Source: Spirochaetaceae bacterium (GTDB lineage Bacteria; Spirochaetota; Spirochaetia; Treponematales; Treponemataceae). Taken from it: a stretch of 6,376 nucleotides of DNA. The DNA is taken from contig JAGCMR010000313.1 of the NCBI GenBank assembly GCA_017646305.1, positions 1-6,376 on the forward strand, given 5' to 3'. Below the pieces are notes generated by a model that did not search any database, was not told where the DNA came from, and was given only the letters and a program-made list of their open reading frames with translations. The position numbers were made by a program, and so were the translations under genes. Positions 1-6,323 of the stretch are shown one piece after another; the first letter of the stretch is position 1, and each line of letters opens with the position of its first letter.

Positions 1-467
1 GCAAAAAGCCGTGTGAGCCGCAAAAGGTTCCACCACTGGAAGTACCGCATATAAGCTGAAAGGGCAACGGTGTCGTTTAAGTAGCCCATTCTGCGGCCTC
101 CACGCTGGTCTGTCAGCAGGTGGGACACATCACGAATATTTTCTGGCAGGCGCAGAAGCTGGCGAGAAGACAGCGGCCGCACCCCCTGAACAAGGGACTC
201 AAAGTTTTCTAAAATCTGGCGACTTTCGGCAGGAAGCTCTGGCAACAATTCTTCCACAAGGGATTTTTTGAAAGTATCCTGTGAGCCAGCACTGAAAGAA
301 GCTTTTGGACGATCTGAAATAGCTCCTGAGGAAAGGTGATTTTTACTAGGAATCCTTTTTGGAAGTGAAGCTTCTTTTTTGGAAGGAAAAGTTGATTTTT
401 TTTCAGATTTTTCCTGAAATTGTACTGCACCACCACGCTTTTCCACAGTTGATTTATTTTTTGCCAC
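1..467 (-). CDS. Partial conserved protein, N-terminal 155 residues (function unassigned; possibly methyltransferase-like)
   Basis: This frame is open from position 473 to the left edge with no stop, so the C-terminal part is missing. The GTG at 467 is preferred as start because a perfect AGGAGG lies 8 nt upstream of it, but only 2 nt upstream of the in-frame ATG at 473. The protein then begins MAKNKSTVEK. Residues 1-68 are rich in lysine and serine, look disordered, and include an 8-A run in the coding strand (396-403). From about residue 69 the sequence looks folded, with a helical LVEELLPEL segment, then LPENIRDVSHLLTDQRG, then an aromatic GYLND...YMRYFQWWNLLRL stretch. The latter part reminds me of the region before the SAM-binding domain in spirochaetal Rsm22-like or methyltransferase-like proteins, but no SAM motif is inside the window, so this is a weak guess. 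It is the last visible gene of the ptsI-der-merR operon and overlaps the merR gene by 14 nt. Confidence 0.82.
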   Translation of the reverse strand, partial: MAKNKSTVEKRGGAVQFQEKSEKKSTFPSKKEASLPKRIPSKNHLSSGAISDRPKASFSAGSQDTFKKSLVEELLPELPAESRQILENFESLVQGVRPLSSRQLLRLPENIRDVSHLLTDQRGGRRMGYLNDTVALSAYMRYFQWWNLLRLTRLF

Positions 468-816
468 CAGCATTTCCTCCTGGTTTACGATATTTTTTCA
501 CAAGCAGATACAAGTCTGTAAGACTTGAACGGATTTCACTAATTGATTCCAAGGCAGAAGAAAGCTCTTGATTAGAAGAAATATAGGATGCTGCCTCGGC
601 AATCATTTCTGAACGGGCACCTTCGATGGTAAAACGTCGCTCTTGAATCAGGTATTTCAGCCGCATAATAGTCTGAAAATCCCGCTGAGAATAAACACGA
701 CGTCCACCAAGGTCTTTTTTTGGAGCGATACTAGGAATCACTTCCTCCCAGTACCGCAATACGTGAGCCTTGATTCCCGTCAGTTCTTCCATTTCTCCAA
801 TCGAATAGGAGGCCAC
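454..816 (-). CDS. MerR-family transcriptional regulator, short form (120 aa)
   Basis: This small DNA-binding protein is predicted to act as a dimer in the cytoplasm. Residues 4-24 form the MerR helix-turn-helix, ending in LRYWE, which corresponds to the LRYYE of the family. A wing with GGRRVYS follows at residues 37-43, then the second helical pair DFQTIMRLKYLIQERRFTIEGAR at about 46-68. Residues 84-108 are heptad-like and probably form the dimerisation helix. There is no cysteine anywhere and no C-terminal effector domain, so a CueR-, ZntR- or MerR-type metal sensor is unlikely. The inducer and target are unknown. The start is GTG, sharing its first base with the TAG stop of der, and it is supported by AGGGAG 8 nt upstream. 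The stop lies inside the next gene. Proteins of this short type are often annotated only as MerR-family regulators in spirochaetes. Family assignment is secure; the role is not. Confidence 0.9.
   Translation of the reverse strand: MASYSIGEMEELTGIKAHVLRYWEEVIPSIAPKKDLGGRRVYSQRDFQTIMRLKYLIQERRFTIEGARSEMIAEAASYISSNQELSSALESISEIRSSLTDLYLLVKKYRKPGGNAGGKK
476..481 (-). promoter_or_regulatory. Shine-Dalgarno site AGGAGG of the partial downstream gene
   Basis: A perfect AGGAGG lies inside the Pro-Gly-Gly codons at the C-terminal end of the MerR-like gene. It is 2 nt from the ATG at 473 and 8 nt from the GTG at 467. Normal spacing therefore selects the GTG, and ribosomes finishing the MerR-like gene would pass directly over the site. 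Confidence 0.75.
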
Positions 817-2285
817 TAGTCCCGCTCCCTATCTTCCCATTTTTTACGGCTCGCTTTCAGCTCTAGCAACACAGGGATTTTGTCAAAGCCCAAGTCACTG
901 CGAATTTTATTCTTGATGTAAGCCAGATAGGAGTCGGAAACCACCTCTGGGCGGCTGGCAAAAATCAAGAAGCTAACGGGATTAGAAGAGGTCTGCACCA
1001 TGTATCGCATCTTAAAGTGGGCAGTGCGGCTGGCTGGAGGTGGATAAGCGGAAACCCAATCCTTGAGAGCCATATTCAAGCTACCAGTGTCGATTTTATG
1101 ATGAAGCTGGGCCTGCATTTCCAAGGCTGTATTCAAAAGCTCCTGCATTCCCTTGCCTTCCAGTGCAGAAATGGCAATGACTGGGGCATAGCTCATGTGA
1201 CCAAACATAATGCGAATATTTTCTTCGGCCTTCCGTAAGGCTGCACGGCCCTGCTCCTGGGTATCCCACTTGTTCAAGACAAAAATCACACCACGGCCTC
1301 TATCATGGGCAAGGGCGGCAATCTTCTTGTCCTGGTCGGACAGACCTTCTTGGGCATCAATCATCAGGAAGACAACTTCAGCCCTATCCAGTGTCTTGAT
1401 GGCTCGGTTTACAGAGTAATACTCTACATTTTCCTTTACCTTTGCCTTTCGTCTGATTCCCGCCGTGTCCAGCACCTGAAAATTTCGTCCCTTGTACTGA
1501 AAGCTTCCTTCCACCACATCTCGGGTAGTTCCAGCATAATCGCAAACAATGGAAGCTTCGGTATGAGTAAGACGGTTGGCCAAGGTGGATTTTCCAGTGT
1601 TTGGCTTTCCCATAATGGCAATGCGAACAGGCTCTCCGCCCTCGTCCTCTTCCACCGCCGAAAAATCAAGGCGGGAAATCAGCTGCTCTTTAAGCTCGGG
1701 GATTCGGTCTCCGTGCTCGGCAGAAATCAGTAGCAGGGAATCAAAGCCAAAGCGCATGTAATTCCAGGCTTCTTCTTCCAGCCGTCCACCTTCTGTCTTG
1801 TTTACCGTGGCAATTACCTTTTTCCAGAAGGGACGCAGCAGCTCAATAAATTCCTCGTCCTCACCAGTAATTAATCCTGCATCCAGTAGCAGCAAAATTA
1901 CATCGGCCTTTTCCAGAGCCTTGAGACTTTGCTCCACAACAAGCTCGTCCATTACCGCTTCCATAGAACCGATGTCACGGTCAAGCTTGAATCCACCAGT
2001 ATCCATAAGATTTACAGGATACCCGTTGATAAATGCAGTTTCTTGAATGGGGTCTCGAGTAACACCAGGAGTTGGGTCAGTAATGGCTCGACGACGGTGT
2101 AACAAACGATTAAACAAGGTGGATTTTCCCACGTTTGGTCGTCCCGCAATAACTACCAGAGGCAGATTTTTATATTTCTTGTCCCGACTAAAGCCTGCTC
2201 CTTCAAAATCCTGAGACGCTTCCTCCTGATTTTCTAACTCCAGCATATCATCTTGTTTATTTTTCTTAGAAAATTTCTTGCTCAT
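816..2285 (-). CDS. der: Ribosome-assembly GTPase Der (EngA), 489 aa
   Basis: Der is an essential tandem GTPase that binds the 50S subunit and acts in its late maturation. All family parts are visible. G domain 1 has P-loop GRPNVGKST (48-56), switch PTPGVTRD (71-78), DTGG (95-98), NKTE (162-165) and SAE (188-190). G domain 2 has GKPNTGKST (226-234), AGTTRD (251-256), DTAG (273-276), NKWD (338-341) and SALEG (373-377). A C-terminal KH-like domain covers about 390-480. The length is somewhat above the roughly 440-490 residues usual for the family because of a charged extension of about 40 residues before the first G domain. Two oddities are the Glu in place of Asp in the first NKxD motif and Thr instead of Val in the second P-loop. 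The ATG is 1 nt after the ptsI stop, with AAGGAG 12 nt upstream. The TAG stop overlaps the GTG of the next gene by one base. Confidence 0.97.
   Translation of the reverse strand: MSKKFSKKNKQDDMLELENQEEASQDFEGAGFSRDKKYKNLPLVVIAGRPNVGKSTLFNRLLHRRRAITDPTPGVTRDPIQETAFINGYPVNLMDTGGFKLDRDIGSMEAVMDELVVEQSLKALEKADVILLLLDAGLITGEDEEFIELLRPFWKKVIATVNKTEGGRLEEEAWNYMRFGFDSLLLISAEHGDRIPELKEQLISRLDFSAVEEDEGGEPVRIAIMGKPNTGKSTLANRLTHTEASIVCDYAGTTRDVVEGSFQYKGRNFQVLDTAGIRRKAKVKENVEYYSVNRAIKTLDRAEVVFLMIDAQEGLSDQDKKIAALAHDRGRGVIFVLNKWDTQEQGRAALRKAEENIRIMFGHMSYAPVIAISALEGKGMQELLNTALEMQAQLHHKIDTGSLNMALKDWVSAYPPPASRTAHFKMRYMVQTSSNPVSFLIFASRPEVVSDSYLAYIKNKIRSDLGFDKIPVLLELKASRKKWEDRERD
825..830 (-). promoter_or_regulatory. 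Shine-Dalgarno site AGGGAG for the GTG start of the MerR-like gene
   Basis: AGGGAG lies in the last codons of der, 8 nt before the GTG at 816. There is no ATG at the natural N-terminus, and the MASYSIGEM start fits the family, so this site supports the GTG. Confidence 0.7.
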
Positions 2286-2286
2286 A

Positions 2287-4020
2287 TTAGTTTTTTACTC
2301 CTTGGATTTCTAAAGATTCTCCAGACAAAGCCACTTGAGCCATATCTTCTAATTCCTCAATGGAATGACTTGCCAAGGCTTTTTTTATAGCTCCAATGCG
2401 AACTGGAGACATACTCAAGGTTCTTACTCCCATACCTGCTAATAACAAGGCACTGTCGGCAGTACCAGCCATTTCACCGCATACGGAAACAGCAATTCCC
2501 GCCTTATAGGCACTATCTACAGTGTTTTTAATAAGACGAAGCACCGCTACATTCTTATCGTCATACAGCTCTGCCACCGAGGGATTTTCTCGGTCAATCC
2601 CCAGTACATACTGGGTCAAATCGTTAGTTCCGATAGAAAAGAAGTCGGAATAATGGGCAAAAATATCGGCAGAAACAGCGGCAGCGGCAGTTTCCACCAT
2701 GATTCCCACAGGAACATTTGGGTTGAAGGCAAGTTCTTCCTTCTGTAATTCCTCTTTTGCTTCACGAATAATCTCTAGTGTAGCCTTAATCTGAGACAGA
2801 TGTGTTACCATGGGAATCATAATCCGTAAGTCCCCGTAAACACCAGCTCGATACAAGGCTCTCAGCTGTCGCTTAAACAAGGACCTATTGGCCAAGGTTA
2901 AACGAATAGCACGTCTACCTAGCAGGGGATTTTGCTCTGGTTCACTGTCAAAACCAGCATCTTTAATAAGCTTATCTCCACCAGCATCTAGGGTACGAAT
3001 AACTACTGGACGATTACCCATGGTTTCTAAAACCTGCTGATAGGCTTCTAGCTGGGCATTTTCAGAAACAGACTGCATTCCAGAGGAGCCAGTTTTACGA
3101 GCATCCTGCACTGCCCCCATAAAAAGGAATTCCGTGCGAAACAAGCCAATACCTTCGGCCCCTTCATCTAGTGCCAGCTGAGCTTCTGCTGGAGAACCGA
3201 TGTTTGCTAACAAGGTAAAGGCCACCCCATCTTTTGTGGTGGCTGCCTTGTGCTTTAGCTTGGAAAGACTTTTTTCTTCCTTTTGCTTAGCAGCTTCAGA
3301 TTTCTGGTATTTCTTCAGAGTCTTTTCATCTGGATGAACAATTACCAGACCTTCAGTACCGTCTACAATAACCTGATCACCTGACTCTAACTTATCTGTA
3401 ATAGCCTTTATACCTAAAACTGCTGGAAGCCGATGATTTCGTGCCAAAATAGCCAAATGACTGGAAACACCACCTTCACAGGCTACCAAGCCTCGTAGCT
3501 TTTTCTTAAACAGGGAAACAGCATCAGCCGGACTTACAGAATCTGCCACTACCACTGTATTTTCTAGAACAAGGTCGTAATCGAAAGTTTTATAGCCTAA
3601 AAGCTCATCAACAACCTGGGAAAAAACGTCAGTTATATCCTGAGCTCGTTCTGCCAAGTATTCATCACCTGCACCCCGCAAAATTTCAGCCATTTCAGAG
3701 GCCTTTTTTTGCAGCACGATTTCAATATTCTGCAAGCTCTTTACCAAAAGATTTTTTACCTGGGATAGGAATTCTACATCCATCAGCATGACAATGTAGG
3801 TTTCCAGAATAGCGGCATATTGGCTGTCCGCTGTGGCAGACTGAGCCTCTAAGCGCTGTTTTACCCGTGCTAAAGCAGCCTCCAAGCGCTGCCACTCTGC
3901 ATCTATATCAGAATCTTGTATCTTGTATTGGGGAATTAAACGAGGAGCTGGAGAAGGAACAAGGAAAACCTCTCCAAAACCAATACCTTCTGAGGCAGAA
4001 AGCCCTTTGTATGTTTCCAT
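2287..4020 (-). CDS. ptsI: PTS enzyme I, phosphoenolpyruvate-protein phosphotransferase (577 aa)
   Basis: Enzyme I takes phosphate from phosphoenolpyruvate onto its own histidine and passes it to HPr in the cytoplasm. From the ATG at 4020 the protein is 577 residues, the normal length. The N-terminal HPr-binding and phosphohistidine domains carry His188 in GGVSSHLAILAR (E. coli His189). A lysine-rich linker lies at about 236-262. The PEP-binding barrel has GLFRTEFLF (Arg295), VIRTLDAGGDK (Arg342), NPLLGRRAIR, MVET (Glu443), SIGTNDLTQY (Asp468) and catalytic Cys514 in VCGEMAG. The active-site loop is unusual, having GGVSSHL where GGRTSHT is typical. About 11 extra residues (around 302-320) follow the RTEFLF motif. 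METYKGLSAS aligns with the usual N-terminus. An upstream in-frame TTG (4029) would add only MNL and lies inside the -10 element. No ptsH or EII gene is adjacent. It is the first gene of the operon. Confidence 0.95.
   Translation of the reverse strand: METYKGLSASEGIGFGEVFLVPSPAPRLIPQYKIQDSDIDAEWQRLEAALARVKQRLEAQSATADSQYAAILETYIVMLMDVEFLSQVKNLLVKSLQNIEIVLQKKASEMAEILRGAGDEYLAERAQDITDVFSQVVDELLGYKTFDYDLVLENTVVVADSVSPADAVSLFKKKLRGLVACEGGVSSHLAILARNHRLPAVLGIKAITDKLESGDQVIVDGTEGLVIVHPDEKTLKKYQKSEAAKQKEEKSLSKLKHKAATTKDGVAFTLLANIGSPAEAQLALDEGAEGIGLFRTEFLFMGAVQDARKTGSSGMQSVSENAQLEAYQQVLETMGNRPVVIRTLDAGGDKLIKDAGFDSEPEQNPLLGRRAIRLTLANRSLFKRQLRALYRAGVYGDLRIMIPMVTHLSQIKATLEIIREAKEELQKEELAFNPNVPVGIMVETAAAAVSADIFAHYSDFFSIGTNDLTQYVLGIDRENPSVAELYDDKNVAVLRLIKNTVDSAYKAGIAVSVCGEMAGTADSALLLAGMGVRTLSMSPVRIGAIKKALASHSIEELEDMAQVALSGESLEIQGVKN
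2298..2303 (-). promoter_or_regulatory. Shine-Dalgarno site AAGGAG for der
   Basis: AAGGAG sits in the last codons of ptsI, 12 nt before the der ATG. The spacing is a little long. It supports the ATG at 2285 as the start and indicates translation coupled to ptsI. Confidence 0.6.
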
Positions 4021-4027
4021 GAGGTTC

Positions 4028-4056
4028 AATATAACAGAAAAAAAAATCTTAGTCTA
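4028..4056 (-). promoter_or_regulatory. Extended -10 sigma70-type promoter of the ptsI operon
   Basis: Read on the minus strand, TAGACT (4056-4051, 4 of 6 matches to TTGACA) is followed after 17 bp by TATATT (4033-4028). The bases TGT before it form an extended -10 (TGTTATATT). The expected start of transcription is 4021-4020, at or one base before the A of the ptsI ATG. This predicts a leaderless mRNA, in agreement with the absence of a Shine-Dalgarno site. Confidence 0.6.
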
Positions 4057-4065
4057 TTTTTTGTT

Positions 4066-4084
4066 TATTTTACCCTATTTTACC
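4066..4084 (+). repeat. Two tandem TATTTTACC copies with 10-bp period upstream of the ptsI promoter
   Basis: TATTTTACC occurs at 4066-4074 and again at 4076-4084, separated by one C, so the copies repeat once per helical turn. They lie about 10 to 28 bp upstream of the ptsI -35 element and on the far side of the outer-membrane gene's promoter. They could be an activator site or an AT-rich UP-like element; function is unproven. Confidence 0.45.
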
Positions 4085-4155
4085 AGCAATTCTGCGCATT
4101 TTCTCAGAAACTTTTTTATTAGGTGAATTCCATAATCAGTAAGCCATAGAACCCT

Positions 4156-4183
4156 TTCACTTTTATATAAAGATTGATATACT
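4156..4183 (+). promoter_or_regulatory. Extended -10 promoter of the Wzi-like outer-membrane gene
   Basis: TTCACT (4156-4161, 4 of 6 matches to TTGACA), a 16-bp spacer and TATACT (4178-4183) form a promoter. TGA immediately before TATACT makes it an extended -10. The expected transcription start is about 4190, exactly the A of the ATG that begins MKRFVVYFLL. A second possible -10, TATAAA at 4166-4171, would also leave a leader only several bases long. No Shine-Dalgarno site is visible. Confidence 0.55.
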
Positions 4184-4189
4184 ATGAAT

Positions 4190-6079
4190 ATGAAAAGGTT
4201 TGTTGTTTATTTTCTCTTGTCTATGGCACTTATTCTGCCCCTTGCAGCTCAAAGTCATACTGCAATTCCTCTGGATGACCCCATTTATTACGTCATTGAA
4301 CAGGCCCAATTAAAAGGCCTTTGTCCTGTTTTAAGCGAGGCCAAGCCCTATTCACAGCACAAGATAAAGGGCATAATCAATACCATCCTCTCTGCAGAGG
4401 CTGAATTACCCTGGGCTGCCCTTTCTTCCTCAGAAAAAGCAATTCTTCAGCAAACATTGGCCTCCTTTGAAAAAGAAGAAGGCTTTAATTTGCTTAAAGG
4501 AGAATACTCTCTCCAAGAAACAACGGAATCTGATGTAACCATGACTTTAAATGCTGGAGTTTCATGGCAATCTGTAGGTTCTGTGGCTTATGACTTTCTT
4601 GGCAATGATTTTGAATGGGGAACCGACAACTGGGGTGTAGCCGTTATTGGAGGAGACATGGGAAATGCCTTCTCTTGGATTTTCAGTGCAGGAGGAGGCG
4701 CCATGAGGGCCCCCCGACAAGAATTGGGAGATGCAACACCTTATCACGCAGGATTTGAAGGTTCTGAGACCACTCCTCCAAACACTCCATATACCGTTTA
4801 TACTAACCCAACAGCTTTCTTTCCCTACACATTCCAAAAGCAGTGGGACAGTTCGATTTTCGTATTGAAAAAATTGAGAAATTACAATCACTGGCCACAG
4901 GGAATATCCTTTGGATATCAAATGAATGGTGAAATGGCAATGTCTTTCTTGGGAGATGCCATCTCTGTTCGAGCTGGGCGCTTGCAACGAGAATGGGCTG
5001 CAGGAACAAGTGGCAGTAGCCTTGTACTGAATGCAGCAGCCCGCCCCTTCTTTGGTCTAGAAGCAAATTTTGAACCCTTCAAATGGCTAAGAATGGCAAG
5101 TCTTACAGGATTTTTGGAATACTTTAACGAAGAAGGCATTGCTGTTAGTTCTAAAACCTTCCAAAATCTCTTTGCCATCGGTATGGTAGAGGTAAATTAC
5201 AAGAATTATCTTGACTTAAGTTTTGGTTCCAGTGTTATACTCCCCAAACGATTTGAGCTTGGTTATTCATTCCCCTTATTAAGTCGTTTCTTCTACCAAA
5301 ACAATGTAGGTGACTTTGATAATTTAGCTATCTTCGCCACCATGATTTTCCAGTACCCTGGAATTGGAAAAATTTGGGGTTCTGTTTATGTTGATGAAAT
5401 GGACTTAACGGTTTCTGAATTCTTCAGCCAAGATAGAAATATGTATGCCTTCCAATTTGGAGCTTCAACAAGTCTCCCTATTCCTGAACTGGCATTTTCT
5501 AATTTCAGTATTCAGTATACTAAGCTAGAACCCTATGTTTATACTCACCCACCAATTAAAACTCCTTGGTACGGTGAATCTGCATGGATGGAGGAGTCCT
5601 ACATTAATAACGGTGTTTCACTGGGATACTATTTACCACCAAATTCAGACGAATTAAAACTCCGTTTTGAATCATCAGTAATGGGTGCCAGTCATTTCCG
5701 TTTCCACACTCAATATCAAATGATTCGCCATGGTGCAATCCATGGAACTCAGGCAGTAGATGGAAGTGACATAAAGTCCTACTTAGACTACAAAGGAATT
5801 AACAAAAAGGATGAGGTTCCAGAGCTATGGAAATACTTCCTCCACGATGGTGCCTATCAGTGGCAACATGTTTTCAAGGTGGGTGGTACATTCGATATGA
5901 GAGGCTTTGATCTTCCTCTCAGCATTTTCTGTGACCTCGGTGTGGTTTATTCCTACTACACAGCCATTGATGGAACTCCAAACTCTGGTAAGCACTACCC
6001 CATCCGTAAAATTAACACTTCAGAATATCCCTCTCAAACACAGTTCATTGCTACTGTTGGATTCAAGATTTATCCCTAA
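4190..6079 (+). CDS. Secreted outer-membrane beta-barrel protein, Wzi capsule-assembly-like (629 aa)
   Basis: This is probably a surface barrel. The Wzi family anchors or assembles capsular polysaccharide at the outer membrane in proteobacteria, but its role in spirochaetes is unsettled. Residues 1-21 are a signal peptide (MKRF, hydrophobic core, then LPLAA before Gln-Ser) without a lipobox cysteine. A helical N-terminal segment (about 30-100, DDPIYYVIEQAQLKGL) follows, as in Wzi proteins. Then come alternating aromatic strands such as GVSWQSVGSVAYDFL and WGVAVIGGDM. The family-like core is around 259-302 (VRAGRLQREWAAG, SSLVLNAAARPFFGLE), with later VYVDEMDL, YTHPP, LGYYLPPNSDEL and MIRHGAIHG. 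The chain ends TVGFKIYP, a plausible closing strand although the last residue is Pro rather than an aromatic. An ATG at 4184 would add two residues but abuts the -10 element, so 4190 is preferred. A terminator follows directly. The barrel call is firm; the Wzi assignment is moderate. Confidence 0.85.
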   Translation: MKRFVVYFLLSMALILPLAAQSHTAIPLDDPIYYVIEQAQLKGLCPVLSEAKPYSQHKIKGIINTILSAEAELPWAALSSSEKAILQQTLASFEKEEGFNLLKGEYSLQETTESDVTMTLNAGVSWQSVGSVAYDFLGNDFEWGTDNWGVAVIGGDMGNAFSWIFSAGGGAMRAPRQELGDATPYHAGFEGSETTPPNTPYTVYTNPTAFFPYTFQKQWDSSIFVLKKLRNYNHWPQGISFGYQMNGEMAMSFLGDAISVRAGRLQREWAAGTSGSSLVLNAAARPFFGLEANFEPFKWLRMASLTGFLEYFNEEGIAVSSKTFQNLFAIGMVEVNYKNYLDLSFGSSVILPKRFELGYSFPLLSRFFYQNNVGDFDNLAIFATMIFQYPGIGKIWGSVYVDEMDLTVSEFFSQDRNMYAFQFGASTSLPIPELAFSNFSIQYTKLEPYVYTHPPIKTPWYGESAWMEESYINNGVSLGYYLPPNSDELKLRFESSVMGASHFRFHTQYQMIRHGAIHGTQAVDGSDIKSYLDYKGINKKDEVPELWKYFLHDGAYQWQHVFKVGGTFDMRGFDLPLSIFCDLGVVYSYYTAIDGTPNSGKHYPIRKINTSEYPSQTQFIATVGFKIYP

Positions 6080-6092
6080 AGCATAATTCAAG

Positions 6093-6123
6093 GCACCACC
6101 TTCTACAGGTGGTGCTTTTTTTT
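6093..6123 (+). terminator. Intrinsic terminator after the Wzi-like gene
   Basis: GCACCACC (6093-6100) pairs perfectly with GGTGGTGC (6108-6115) around a 7-nt loop, followed by eight T residues. It lies 13 nt after the stop codon, so the outer-membrane gene is a single-gene transcript insulated from the unit that follows. Confidence 0.95.
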
Positions 6124-6126
6124 ACC

Positions 6127-6155
6127 TTGACAGATACTAGGCACTAGATTATATT
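6127..6155 (+). promoter_or_regulatory. Near-consensus sigma70 promoter driving the FMN-riboswitch leader
   Basis: A perfect TTGACA (6127-6132), a 17-bp spacer and TATATT (6150-6155) predict a start near 6162, about 34 nt before the first aptamer helix. It begins three bases after the preceding terminator's T run. Its strength fits a system whose control lies mainly in the RNA leader. Confidence 0.85.
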
Positions 6156-6195
6156 ATAGGCGGAAATTCGCTTACAAAGAGCCTTTCCAAATACA

Positions 6196-6305
6196 CGTCT
6201 TCAGGGCAGGATGAAAGTTCCTACCGGTGGTATAGCCCACGAGCCGAAAGGCATGATTCGGTGTGATTCCGAAGCCGACAGTTACAGTCTGGATGAAAGA
6301 AGATG
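6196..6305 (+). promoter_or_regulatory. FMN riboswitch (RFN element) aptamer
   Basis: The aptamer binds flavin mononucleotide and normally turns off riboflavin synthesis or uptake genes. All conserved parts are readable. P1 is CGTCTTC (6196-6202) with GAAGATG (6299-6305). P2 is GGGC (6204-6207) with GCCC (6235-6238). P3 is AGGA/TCCT around TGAAAGT (6208-6222), followed by the invariant-type ACCGGTGG. P4 is GCC/GGC capped by a GAAA tetraloop (6243-6252). P5 is TTCGG/CCGAA (6257-6273). P6 is GAC/GTC (6277-6289), followed by TGGATGAAAGAAGA. The regulated coding sequence is not inside the window, so whether it is a biosynthetic or transporter gene cannot be read. Known FMN-controlled genes are rib operons and riboflavin importers. 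Confidence 0.96.
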
Positions 6306-6323
6306 ACTCTCAGAAATCCTTCC

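Noticed and set aside
396..403. Run of eight A in the coding strand of the partial gene as a frameshift site
   Set aside because: The frame is intact as read and no downstream heptamer or stem supports programmed slippage. It is simply consecutive lysine codons.
209..436. 75-codon minus-strand frame near the left end
   Set aside because: It overlaps the longer uninterrupted frame 1-467 on the same strand, which has a perfect ribosome site. The shorter frame is basic and low in complexity.
1305..1733. 142-codon plus-strand frame opposite der
   Set aside because: It lies wholly antisense to the conserved second GTPase domain of der, has no ribosome site, and reads as a low-complexity shadow.
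4021..4029. TTG start at 4029 giving ptsI three extra residues (MNL)
   Set aside because: The codon overlaps the -10 element, no ribosome site precedes it, and enzyme I proteins normally begin at the position of METYKG.
4090..4109. TTCTG...CAGAA inverted repeat in the divergent region
   Set aside because: The arms are only 5 bp with a 10-nt loop in AT-rich DNA, which is expected by chance.
4562..4987. 141-codon minus-strand frame inside the Wzi-like gene
   Set aside because: It is antisense to a coherent signal-peptide and barrel protein and has no recognisable domain or promoter, so it is a shadow frame.
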